From assembly GCA_012797725.1 (NCBI GenBank), contig JAAZON010000608.1, forward strand, positions 1 to 7,217: a DNA stretch of 7,217 nucleotides, written 5' to 3'. Below, one piece after another: positions 1-5,754 of the stretch. Within the stretch, counting starts at the first letter, position 1; the number at the start of each line of letters is the position of its first letter. A model generated the notes under the pieces. The model saw nothing but the letters and a program-made list of their open reading frames with translations. It was not told where the DNA came from and made no database searches. The position numbers were made by a program, and so were the translations under genes. This DNA is from SAR324 cluster bacterium. Lineage in GTDB: Bacteria; Bdellovibrionota; UBA2361; JAAZON01.

Positions 1-130
1 CGTTGGTGCTGTAGTGTACATTCCCGTTATTGTCAGTCCATTTATAGATCTGTTCTGCCTGTCCGATTGTCGAGTAAGCGCATGCTAAGAAAAAGAAATA
101 AAAATTTATGATTCGTGATGTAATACTCAT
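1..130 (-). CDS. DUF4124 domain-containing secreted protein, N-terminal fragment
   Basis: An ATG at 130 opens a frame that stays open for 43 codons to the left edge, so only the N-terminus is present. Residues 1-25 look like a Sec signal peptide: a short start with R6, a hydrophobic run (about residues 7-18), and a plausible signal peptidase I site after GQA at residue 25. The mature part starts EQIYKWTDNNGNVHYSTN, which matches the opening of DUF4124, a small envelope-protein domain of unknown function that typically begins with IYKW-D-NG-VH-S. It lies 17 bp after the sigma-54 activator and is probably co-transcribed with it and the prepilin peptidase. No clear Shine-Dalgarno precedes the ATG. 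A lipoprotein reading (FLAC, Cys17) is less likely because Phe at -3 is unusual. The family call rests on one short motif. Confidence 0.72.
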   Translation of the reverse strand, partial: MSITSRIINFYFFFLACAYSTIGQAEQIYKWTDNNGNVHYSTN

Positions 131-147
131 AATGTTTTCAAAGCTTT

Positions 148-1521
148 TTAATCTTTGATGCCGTACTCTTTCATTTTATAGAGCAATGCTCTGTGACTTA
201 TTTCCAAGACTTTTGCCGCGTGAGTCCGGTTTCCACGCGTTTTCTTAAGCGCACGTTTAATAAGGGCAATTTCAAGTTCTTTAGTCATATTTTTAATTGA
301 TAAATTATCTCCAGCTACCAAGTCTTGCAGGGCGTGGGTCTCATGGAGCTGAATATTTTTTAGACTTTCTGGCAGAGAGTTAATTTCAATCTCTTTGTCC
401 TCGGACATTACGAGCGCTCTCTCTATGCAGTTTTCTAGCTCACGAACATTACCCTTCCAAGGGTAGGCGTAAAGCTGCGCTTCTACGGCTTTACTAATTT
501 TCTTTGGTGGAATTCCTAGACGCTTGGCGTGTTTTTTTACAAAAAAATTAGCTAAGGGAATGATATCAGATTGTCGGGTTCGCAGAGGAGGAATGTGAAT
601 TGAAACTACATTCAAACGATAATATAAATCTTCTCTAAAACGCCCGTTCTTTATATCCGTCTCTAAATCTCTCAATGTAGCAGCTATTATTCGCACGTCA
701 ATGCTAATAGTTCCTTCTTCTCCAACAGGTTGAATCTGGCGTTCTTGTAAGGCTCTCAAGAGCTTCACTTGCAAATGAGGTGGCATCTCACCAATTTCAT
801 CTAGAAATACCGTTCCACCACTTGCTTCCTCCAATAGTCCCTTCTTGTCACGAACTGCGTCGGTGAATGAGCCTTTCCGATAACCAAAAAGCTCAGCTTC
901 CAGAAGATTCTCAGGGATTGCACCACAATTAATTGCAATGAAGGGTTTCTTATGCCTCGGGGAACTGTTGTGAATCGCCCTGGCTATGAGTTCTTTGCCA
1001 GTTCCAGACTCCCCTGTAATTAGTACCGTGGTGTTATAGCCCGACAGGCGCTTAACCACATTGAAGACCTCATGCATTTCCGGGCTTTCGGCTATTATAT
1101 TTGAAAAAGAAGTTTTCTTTTGCTCCTTGTTTTCTTCCCAGAGATCTGGATTGCATGAATCTCTTATGTGTCTTTTTTGAATTGCCAAAATGCAAGATTG
1201 AGAAGAGACAGGTTCTTCAATGAAGTCATGAATTCCCAGTGATAATGAACTAAGTGCTAAATCTCGTTCCTCTGTCTTTGAGATAATAACAAATGTTGTA
1301 TTGGGCCCGAATTGTTCGATAAACCTAAAATTATCCTGATGCGCAATTCCCAATTCTATAAATACACTGCTAAATGGAATCGTCCTTGCTAATTCTTTAA
1401 CTTGCCCTAGATTGCTAAAGACATAAGTCTGAAAACCTTCTATCTTTAGATTTTGTATGCAACTTTGCATGGCACTTTGATTCGATGTTATGAATAACAA
1501 TGAGTGTTGTTTGAGATCCAT
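148..1521 (-). CDS. Sigma-54-dependent NtrC-family activator with degenerate receiver domain
   Basis: Bacterial enhancer-binding protein of 457 aa that should use ATP hydrolysis to open sigma-54 RNA polymerase complexes. Domains in order: a receiver-like fold (about 5-120); an AAA+ domain with Walker A GESGTGKE (170-177), sigma-54 contact loop GSFTDA (217-222, usually GAFTGA), Walker [10 protein letters not shown] (235-243), arginine-finger region [11 protein letters not shown] (295-305) and GNVRELEN (357-364); and a C-terminal Fis-type helix-turn-helix (about 428-452). The receiver lacks the phosphorylation residues: the acidic pair is replaced (TSN, 12-14), the acceptor Asp position is Glu56, and the conserved Lys is Glu103. 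Activity is therefore probably not controlled by a histidine kinase. The start chosen is ATG 1521, 13 bp after the pilD stop. A TTG at 1542 would add 7 residues and overlap pilD, but neither start has a good ribosome site. PilR-like or FleQ-like roles are possible; neighbourhood favours pili or secretion. Confidence 0.93.
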   Translation of the reverse strand: MDLKQHSLLFITSNQSAMQSCIQNLKIEGFQTYVFSNLGQVKELARTIPFSSVFIELGIAHQDNFRFIEQFGPNTTFVIISKTEERDLALSSLSLGIHDFIEEPVSSQSCILAIQKRHIRDSCNPDLWEENKEQKKTSFSNIIAESPEMHEVFNVVKRLSGYNTTVLITGESGTGKELIARAIHNSSPRHKKPFIAINCGAIPENLLEAELFGYRKGSFTDAVRDKKGLLEEASGGTVFLDEIGEMPPHLQVKLLRALQERQIQPVGEEGTISIDVRIIAATLRDLETDIKNGRFREDLYYRLNVVSIHIPPLRTRQSDIIPLANFFVKKHAKRLGIPPKKISKAVEAQLYAYPWKGNVRELENCIERALVMSEDKEIEINSLPESLKNIQLHETHALQDLVAGDNLSIKNMTKELEIALIKRALKKTRGNRTHAAKVLEISHRALLYKMKEYGIKD

Positions 1522-1534
1522 AATTTGATAGAGC

Positions 1535-2431
1535 TTAAGCAAAAATGTTGAGAATTGCGTTGGGCAATGCGAAACCTGTGAAAATATAAAGCGTGGCGGA
1601 GACGGTTAAATAAGGCCCAAACGGAATAGCGGAGCTAAGCTTGCGTCCACCGATTAATATCAATCCTAGCCCTAGGATAGAGCCAAGCAGAGATCCGATG
1701 AAAATTGTGTAAAGAGCCGCTTGAATTCCAAATAGTGCCCCTATGAACAAAAGCAATTTGATATCCCCAAGTCCGAGACCCTCTCTTTTGCGAAGAAAGA
1801 GATAAGCAAAGTAAATTAAAAGCAAGAAGCCTGCCCCAGCCAACATTCCAAGTACAGAATCAAGAATTGGAGGGATAGGAAATTCGGGATTAATGGCCAC
1901 AACAGGGGGAGAAAAGATTCCATAAAACTGACTTATCAAGGCAATCATAATAGCAATAATTGAACCTCGTATTGATAACTCGTCCGGAATTACATAGTAG
2001 TCATAGTCTATAAAGGTGATGATAATAAAAACGCAAAGGGTCCCAAAGACAACCAATGCGGTAGCTGAGAATCCAAATTTCATTACACTCAGTAATGCCA
2101 AGTTGCCAGTTAATAACTCTACGACAGGATAGCGAATCGATATTGAAGTTTTGCATGATGAGCATTTTCCGCCCAGTAGAAGCCAACTTACGACAGGAAT
2201 GTTTTCAAACCATCTAAGCTGATGTTGGCAGGAGGGGCAAAACGATCGGGCAGGTTTAGTAATGCTTAAATCTTTTCTTAACTTTGCAAGAATGCTCTGG
2301 GCCTCTTCTCCTTCATCCGGACTATACCACCGATCCAAGCGGCTTAGGGGCATACGATAAATGCAAACATTAAGAAAACTTCCAATTAAAAGACCGATGA
2401 CCAAGATCAAGAGATTGAGTATCGTTTCCAT
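1535..2431 (-). CDS. pilD: Prepilin peptidase / N-methyltransferase (type IV leader peptidase, A24 family)
   Basis: Inner-membrane aspartic protease of 298 aa that cleaves and N-methylates type IV prepilins and type II secretion pseudopilins. Motifs in order: GSFLNVCIYRMP (17-28); a cytoplasmic zinc site made by two CxxC pairs (Cys65/68 and Cys90/93); the first catalytic region FIDYDYYVIPD with Asp142; the second catalytic region GLGLGDIK with Asp223; and IPFGPYL near the end. Several hydrophobic membrane segments surround these. Both aspartates and all four cysteines are present, so both activities are expected. Residues about 30-62 form a polar loop between the first motif and the zinc site that seems long for the family. 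The start is ATG 2431 because GGAGA lies exactly 6 nt upstream; the ATG at 2437 directly abuts that GGAGA. It is the first gene of the leftward set and is divergent from fcl. Confidence 0.95.
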   Translation of the reverse strand: METILNLLILVIGLLIGSFLNVCIYRMPLSRLDRWYSPDEGEEAQSILAKLRKDLSITKPARSFCPSCQHQLRWFENIPVVSWLLLGGKCSSCKTSISIRYPVVELLTGNLALLSVMKFGFSATALVVFGTLCVFIIITFIDYDYYVIPDELSIRGSIIAIMIALISQFYGIFSPPVVAINPEFPIPPILDSVLGMLAGAGFLLLIYFAYLFLRKREGLGLGDIKLLLFIGALFGIQAALYTIFIGSLLGSILGLGLILIGGRKLSSAIPFGPYLTVSATLYIFTGFALPNAILNIFA

Positions 2432-2437
2432 TAGCAT

Positions 2438-2442
2438 TCTCC
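2438..2442 (-). promoter_or_regulatory. Ribosome binding site deciding the pilD start
   Basis: On the minus strand GGAGA sits immediately before ATG 2437 and 6 nt before ATG 2431. The spacing supports initiation at 2431. Confidence 0.6.
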
Positions 2443-2448
2443 ATTATT

Positions 2449-2468
2449 AAAAGTCTGACTTGACTTTT
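2449..2468. repeat. Inverted repeat in the pilD leader
   Basis: AAAAGTC and GACTTTT form perfect 7 bp arms around a 6 bp spacer (TGACTT). It lies just upstream of the pilD ribosome site, so it could be an operator or a weak hairpin in the leader mRNA. The arms are AT-rich, so chance occurrence is possible. Confidence 0.35.
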
Positions 2469-2650
2469 TAGTACTTGGCTTTGAAATATTATCAGTAGTA
2501 TAGCTTTAAAAAGCTCTTCCACTATGCAAAAGATGCAGCTTGCTCTGAAAAAATTTCATACTAATGTATTTTTATTCGAGAAAGAGGGTGGCTGGCAAGG
2601 CCAAGAACACTCTCCAGCACTCCAGCTTGGCTCGATCCATATAAGTAGGC

Positions 2651-2670
2651 GCAATAATTATATTAATTGC
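2651..2670. repeat. Imperfect palindrome upstream of the fcl promoter (possible operator)
   Basis: GCAAT and ATTGC form matching 5 bp ends of a 20 bp element in which 8 of 10 base pairs match. It ends 21 bp before the predicted -35 box of fcl, a plausible position for a regulator site. It sits inside a wider inverted repeat, GCTTGGCT (2625-2632) and AGCCAAGC (2676-2683). No regulator family can be assigned. Confidence 0.3.
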
Positions 2671-2691
2671 ATCTAAGCCAAGCATCGGTTA

Positions 2692-2719
2692 TTGTCATCA
2701 ATGATTTCTCTAGTATTAT
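2692..2719 (+). promoter_or_regulatory. Sigma-70-type promoter for fcl
   Basis: A -35 box TTGTCA (2692-2697, 5 of 6 to consensus) and a -10 box TATTAT (2714-2719, 5 of 6) are separated by 16 bp. Transcription would start near 2726, giving a leader of about 50 nt before the fcl ATG. Confidence 0.5.
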
Positions 2720-2761
2720 GTTGTTTCCAAGGGGCAAACTTTAGGCCAGTGTTAGGAAGGC

Positions 2762-2767
2762 AAGGGG
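2762..2767 (+). promoter_or_regulatory. Ribosome binding site of fcl
   Basis: AAGGGG lies 9 nt before ATG 2777 and supports that start. Confidence 0.55.
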
Positions 2768-2776
2768 TCTATATTT

Positions 2777-3712
2777 ATGAAGAAAGATAGCAAAATATTC
2801 ATTGCCGGGCATAAGGGCCTGGTAGGCTCTAGTATCTGCAAACACCTTAAAGAGAAAGGCTACAACAATCTTGTTACCAGAACTCGCCAAGAACTAGATC
2901 TCCTTGACCAGAATGCCGTCAACAACTTTTTCCATGACAACAATATTGAGTACGTTTTTACAGCCGCTGCTAAAGTGGGAGGCATTCTTTTCAATAACAA
3001 TTATCAAGCTGATTTTTTGTATGAAAATGTAGTTATTGCTTCCAATCTGATTCACGCAGCACACCAGTTTGGAGTAAAAAAATTATTGTATTTAGGAAGT
3101 TCTTGCATTTATCCAAGGATGGCTCCACAACCAATCAAAGAAGAATATCTTCTCCAAGGTCCCCTTGAGCCAACAAATGAGGGCTACGCATTGGCCAAGA
3201 TAGTGGGGTTAAAACTCTGCGAGAAATATCAAAAGCAATATGGCAAAAATTTCATCTCGGCCATGCCAACGAATCTTTTTGGTCCAGGAGATAACTTTCA
3301 CCCAGATCATTCTCACGTAATCCCAGGGATGATGAGACGCTTTCATGAAGCAAAAACAAAACAGGCTCCCCAGGTCGTAATTTGGGGAAGCGGGCAACCA
3401 AGAAGAGAGTTCCTCTATGTTGAAGACTTAGTCGCAGCTCTGGAGCTAATAATGCTTGAGTATAATGATCCCTACACTATAAATGTTGGGACAGGACAAG
3501 ATGTAACGATCCTGGAGCTGGCTCACCTAATGAAAGAAATAGTAGGGTATGAAGGTGAAATTAAAACTGATCCCTCAAAGCCAGATGGGATGCCACGTAA
3601 GGTGCTCGACATAAGCAAGATTAAAGCTCTTGGTTGGAAACCCAAATACACACTAGAAGAAGGCTTACGAGAAACTTATGCATGGGCATTGGAGGCCGGA
3701 AAGTTCTCCTGA
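2777..3712 (+). CDS. fcl: GDP-L-fucose synthase
   Basis: Cytoplasmic NADPH-dependent epimerase-reductase of 311 aa that converts GDP-4-keto-6-deoxy-D-mannose to GDP-L-fucose, a precursor for surface polysaccharide. It is an extended short-chain dehydrogenase with nucleotide-binding GHKGLVGS (11-18), a serine/cysteine site SSC (108-110), and the catalytic pair Tyr137-xxx-Lys141 in EGYALAK. His180 lies in the HSHVIPGMMRRF region. These line up with a one-residue offset to Ser107, Cys109, Tyr136, Lys140 and His179 of the E. coli enzyme, so it should be active. The family-typical CIYPRMAPQPIKEE stretch is also present. Length is close to the usual 310-320 aa. It has its own promoter and faces opposite to both neighbours. 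No gmd (GDP-mannose 4,6-dehydratase), which makes its substrate, is in view. Confidence 0.96.
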   Translation: MKKDSKIFIAGHKGLVGSSICKHLKEKGYNNLVTRTRQELDLLDQNAVNNFFHDNNIEYVFTAAAKVGGILFNNNYQADFLYENVVIASNLIHAAHQFGVKKLLYLGSSCIYPRMAPQPIKEEYLLQGPLEPTNEGYALAKIVGLKLCEKYQKQYGKNFISAMPTNLFGPGDNFHPDHSHVIPGMMRRFHEAKTKQAPQVVIWGSGQPRREFLYVEDLVAALELIMLEYNDPYTINVGTGQDVTILELAHLMKEIVGYEGEIKTDPSKPDGMPRKVLDISKIKALGWKPKYTLEEGLRETYAWALEAGKFS

Positions 3713-3731
3713 AGATAGCACGTGTCGCTTC

Positions 3732-4526
3732 TTAAATTTTCAGCATCTGAATTTTTCTCTTCGAGAAGCGGCATATTTCATGAATGCCCAATTCTTTCAA
3801 GAGCTGCACTGATTCACTAATTCCAAATCCAACTTGGGATGCAGCATGAGAATCTGAAGCAAGGGTGATTAAAGCCCCCCCCATCTCCACATACCATTCC
3901 AGTATTTCCCTATCTGGTGTTGCACGACCCAATGGTTGTCTTTTGCCGGCACTGTTTACTTCGATTGCAATGTTTCGTTTAATGCAGAGTTCTAATATAG
4001 GTCGTATGAGACTTTCGTAAGCAAGCGGGTTATAAGAGCCATAAATTCGATAACCGATACGGGCGGGTATATCTAAGTGGCCTAATATGTCGAAAGTCCC
4101 ACTTTCTGCAAGAAGTTTTAATTCGCCATAGTATTTATTAAACGCTTCATATTCTCCATATTTAAGAAAGAAAGATTTATCAAAATAAGTCTCTTCTCCG
4201 ATAGTGTGTACTGACCCTATTAGGTAATCATAGTCATATTGAGAAAGAAGATTCGCAATCTCAGTGTTAAATCTATGAGGCTCTCCCACTTCTAGTCCGG
4301 CTTTTATGCTCAACCCTCTATTTGAGAAAATGGCTTGACATCGTAGTAATTCCTCCCACCATTTTCCAATATTCAAGGTGTGATATTCTGCCGATCTTTT
4401 GTTTAATTCAAAGTGCTCAGAAAAGCCAATTTCAAGTAAGCCTCGATCCAGTGCCGATTGGCAAACCTCCTCCATACTTGAAGTTGCATCAGCAGAAAAA
4501 CTGGAATGAATATGATAATCTATCAT
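3732..4526 (-). CDS. PHP-domain phosphoesterase, histidinol-phosphatase (HisJ) family
   Basis: A 264 aa protein of the polymerase-and-histidinol-phosphatase (PHP) superfamily, metal-dependent phosphoesterases with a TIM-like barrel. The metal-binding set looks complete: HIH (5-7), Asp13, GFSEH with Glu37/His38, Glu79 in GLEVGE, His107 in GSVHT, His150 in ILGHLD, Asn191 in EVNS, and the final Asp225-Ser-His227. Length and motif spacing fit HisJ-type histidinol-phosphatase (histidinol phosphate to histidinol plus phosphate, histidine biosynthesis), but many paralogues act on other phosphates and no his genes are nearby. It starts 41 bp after mlaC on the same strand and may be the last gene of the mla transcript. 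It converges on fcl with a 19 bp gap. The ATG at 4526 is the only reasonable start before an in-frame stop, and has no clear ribosome site. Confidence 0.88.
   Translation of the reverse strand: MIDYHIHSSFSADATSSMEEVCQSALDRGLLEIGFSEHFELNKRSAEYHTLNIGKWWEELLRCQAIFSNRGLSIKAGLEVGEPHRFNTEIANLLSQYDYDYLIGSVHTIGEETYFDKSFFLKYGEYEAFNKYYGELKLLAESGTFDILGHLDIPARIGYRIYGSYNPLAYESLIRPILELCIKRNIAIEVNSAGKRQPLGRATPDREILEWYVEMGGALITLASDSHAASQVGFGISESVQLLKELGIHEICRFSKRKIQMLKI
3739..3756 (+). terminator. Weak rho-independent-like terminator after fcl
   Basis: TTCAG-CAT-CTGAA forms a 5 bp stem with a 3 nt loop followed by five T on the plus strand, 26 bp past the fcl stop and inside the 3' end of the convergent PHP gene. 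The stem is short and low in G+C. A wider inverted repeat, CGCTTCT (3726-3732) and AGAAGCG (3764-3770), encloses it and may strengthen the fold. Confidence 0.35.
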
Positions 4527-4567
4527 GCCGTTTGAAAGAGTTTTCTTTTGTAAAGTAGGATTTTAGT

Positions 4568-5200
4568 TCAAACTCCTGTGGCAGATTTCTCACGAAGTTT
4601 AACCATTAGACCTTCAAATTTTTCTTTTCGAATTATTCCTGCAAATTCATTGCGATAATTTGATACAAGGCCAATGTTCTCTATGATGACATCGTAGACC
4701 CGCCATTGCCCATCTTCATTTAAAAGTTTGTAATCAATTGGGAAGGTGTCAGAATTGTTTTTTACTGTGGTTCTTACTAATGCCTTTGACGCTTCAATGG
4801 TCTCGCTGTTTATTTGTACCATTCCAGGCTTTACAGTCTCTATCTTTGATAAATACGTTCTTGCCAATAGATTGGAGAATACATTCACAAAATCTTCGCG
4901 CTCGTCAACGCTTATTTCATTCCAAGCTGGTCCCAGACAACGTTGTGACATTTCCCTGAAGTTAAAACGAGGATTAATAAGTTCACGAAGTTTTGCTCTA
5001 CGTTCAGACGTATTTTCCTTTCCAGGATATTTTTCAATTACTTTGAGTATATCGTCGATTGTATTCTTTATTTCTGTGAGAGGAGAAGAAGATATGACCG
5101 CAGATTTTGAAGGTTCTGCAATAAGAAGGGGTATGTTATTAAAGAAAACAACTCCCGCTATAAGCATGTATGACAATTTGAACAATAATATTTTTTTCAT
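4568..5200 (-). CDS. mlaC: MlaC/Ttg2D-family periplasmic phospholipid-binding protein
   Basis: A 210 aa periplasmic carrier that in the Mla pathway moves phospholipid between the outer membrane and the inner-membrane MlaFED complex. Residues 1-28 are a signal peptide: MKK start, hydrophobic run, likely cleavage after LIA. The mature protein shows the family pattern: a first helical part ending in NPRFNFREMSQRCLGPAW (76-93), then EREDFVNVFSNLLARTY (100-116), a beta section with alternating charged and hydrophobic residues, and WRVYDVIIENIGLVSNYRNEF (166-186) near the end. Length is normal for the family. The start is supported by AAAGG (5208-5212) 7 nt before the ATG. It follows mlaD by 38 bp. 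The plus strand carries a 153-codon open frame across this gene, which is a shadow. Confidence 0.93.
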   Translation of the reverse strand: MKKILLFKLSYMLIAGVVFFNNIPLLIAEPSKSAVISSSPLTEIKNTIDDILKVIEKYPGKENTSERRAKLRELINPRFNFREMSQRCLGPAWNEISVDEREDFVNVFSNLLARTYLSKIETVKPGMVQINSETIEASKALVRTTVKNNSDTFPIDYKLLNEDGQWRVYDVIIENIGLVSNYRNEFAGIIRKEKFEGLMVKLREKSATGV

Positions 5201-5207
5201 ACCCTAA

Positions 5208-5212
5208 CCTTT
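5208..5212 (-). promoter_or_regulatory. Ribosome binding site of mlaC
   Basis: AAAGG on the minus strand, 7 nt before the mlaC ATG at 5200. Confidence 0.45.
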
Positions 5213-5238
5213 AATTACCTTAAGCCCCATTAACTAAA

Positions 5239-5754
5239 TCATTCTTTCCCAGTACCTTTTTCACCTCCGAGGCTATGGACTATCTTTCCAATAATATCCT
5301 CGATATCTACCACAGATTCGGTTTCAGACATATTACCCCCTGGATTGATGTATGTGTTTGAACTTCCACGCGAAATCTTAACGTAACGATCCCCGATAAT
5401 ACCCTTTGTGCGAATTGAAGCAATATCATCGTCTCTAACTTTGAAATCTTTGTTAAGTCTTAAGGTGACAAGAGCGACGGGATCTTTCAAGTCAATAGCA
5501 GAAACTTGACCAACAGGGACACCGGCCACTTCTACTGAAGCACCAACTTGCAAGCCTGATATGTTGTCAAATTGGGCAATTATGTCATATTTGCCCGGCC
5601 CCCAAAGTTCAAGGCCTCCAAGCCCTATTGCCAGATACCCTATGCAAGCAACTCCCGCCATCGTAAAGAGGCCAACAAGAAACTCAAGAGTGAAGGTTCT
5701 TTTTGGTAACAAAAGTTTTGTCGTGTGTTCTTTATTGGATTTTGATTGGTCCAT
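5239..5754 (-). CDS. mlaD: MlaD, MCE-domain lipid-transport protein
   Basis: A 171 aa inner-membrane-anchored protein that in known Mla systems forms a hexameric ring through which phospholipid passes. A cytoplasmic N-terminus with basic residues is followed by one membrane helix (about 25-47). A single MCE domain follows (about 55-130) with the hallmark FDNISGLQVGASVEVAGVPVGQV (62-84) and RTKGIIGDRYVKI (115-127). The short C-terminal tail contains the segment VVDIEDIIGKIVHSLGG. One MCE domain and this length match the MlaD class, not the longer PqiB or LetB proteins. The start is ATG 5754, which has GGAAG 5 nt upstream; a GTG at 5766 would place the start within that ribosome site. The 5' end overlaps the 3' end of mlaF by 23 bp, indicating translational coupling of the two subunits. 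Confidence 0.94.
   Translation of the reverse strand: MDQSKSNKEHTTKLLLPKRTFTLEFLVGLFTMAGVACIGYLAIGLGGLELWGPGKYDIIAQFDNISGLQVGASVEVAGVPVGQVSAIDLKDPVALVTLRLNKDFKVRDDDIASIRTKGIIGDRYVKISRGSSNTYINPGGNMSETESVVDIEDIIGKIVHSLGGEKGTGKE

Larger units (their letters stand above)
2432..2776. other. Divergent intergenic region between pilD and fcl
   Basis: This spacer of about 345 bp contains no gene I can support. It holds the fcl promoter and ribosome site, the pilD ribosome site, and several inverted repeats: 2449-2468, 2502-2515 (AGCTTT-AA-AAAGCT), 2625-2632 with 2676-2683 (8 bp arms), and 2651-2670 (imperfect 20 bp palindrome). A segment at about 2581-2640 is visibly richer in G+C than its surroundings and contains a tandem 8-mer (CTCCAGCA, CTCCAGCT at 2612-2627). 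A 50-codon frame (2524-2676, plus) is open, but it has no ribosome site and no recognisable family. I see no convincing pilD promoter on the minus strand. Confidence 0.6.

Noticed and set aside
71..92. Lipobox in the DUF4124 protein (FLAC, Cys17)
   Set aside because: Phe at -3 is a poor lipobox residue, and a signal peptidase I site after GQA eight residues later fits better.
1519..1542. TTG at 1542 as the start of the sigma-54 activator
   Set aside because: It would overlap pilD by 8 bp and has no ribosome site. The ATG at 1521 begins closer to the first receiver strand and follows the pilD stop by 13 bp.
2455..2520. Minus-strand promoter for pilD using TATACT or GATAAT
   Set aside because: The -10-like boxes exist, but no acceptable -35 box lies at 16-18 bp from either.
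2625..2640. Minus-strand sigma-54-like site (GG and GC 10 bp apart) upstream of pilD
   Set aside because: Only the GG and GC and a few weak positions fit; the TT before GC is AA, and the site is about 190 nt from the pilD start.
3719..3724. CACGTG palindrome in the gap between fcl and the PHP gene
   Set aside because: A 6 bp palindrome is expected by chance, and it lies between two converging 3' ends where an operator is unlikely.
4322..4558. 78-codon plus-strand open frame opposite the PHP gene
   Set aside because: Antisense to a gene with a complete set of metal-binding motifs; no family resemblance and no ribosome site.
4746..5207. 153-codon plus-strand open frame opposite mlaC
   Set aside because: It lies wholly antisense to a well-supported mlaC, has no recognisable motifs and is a coding shadow.
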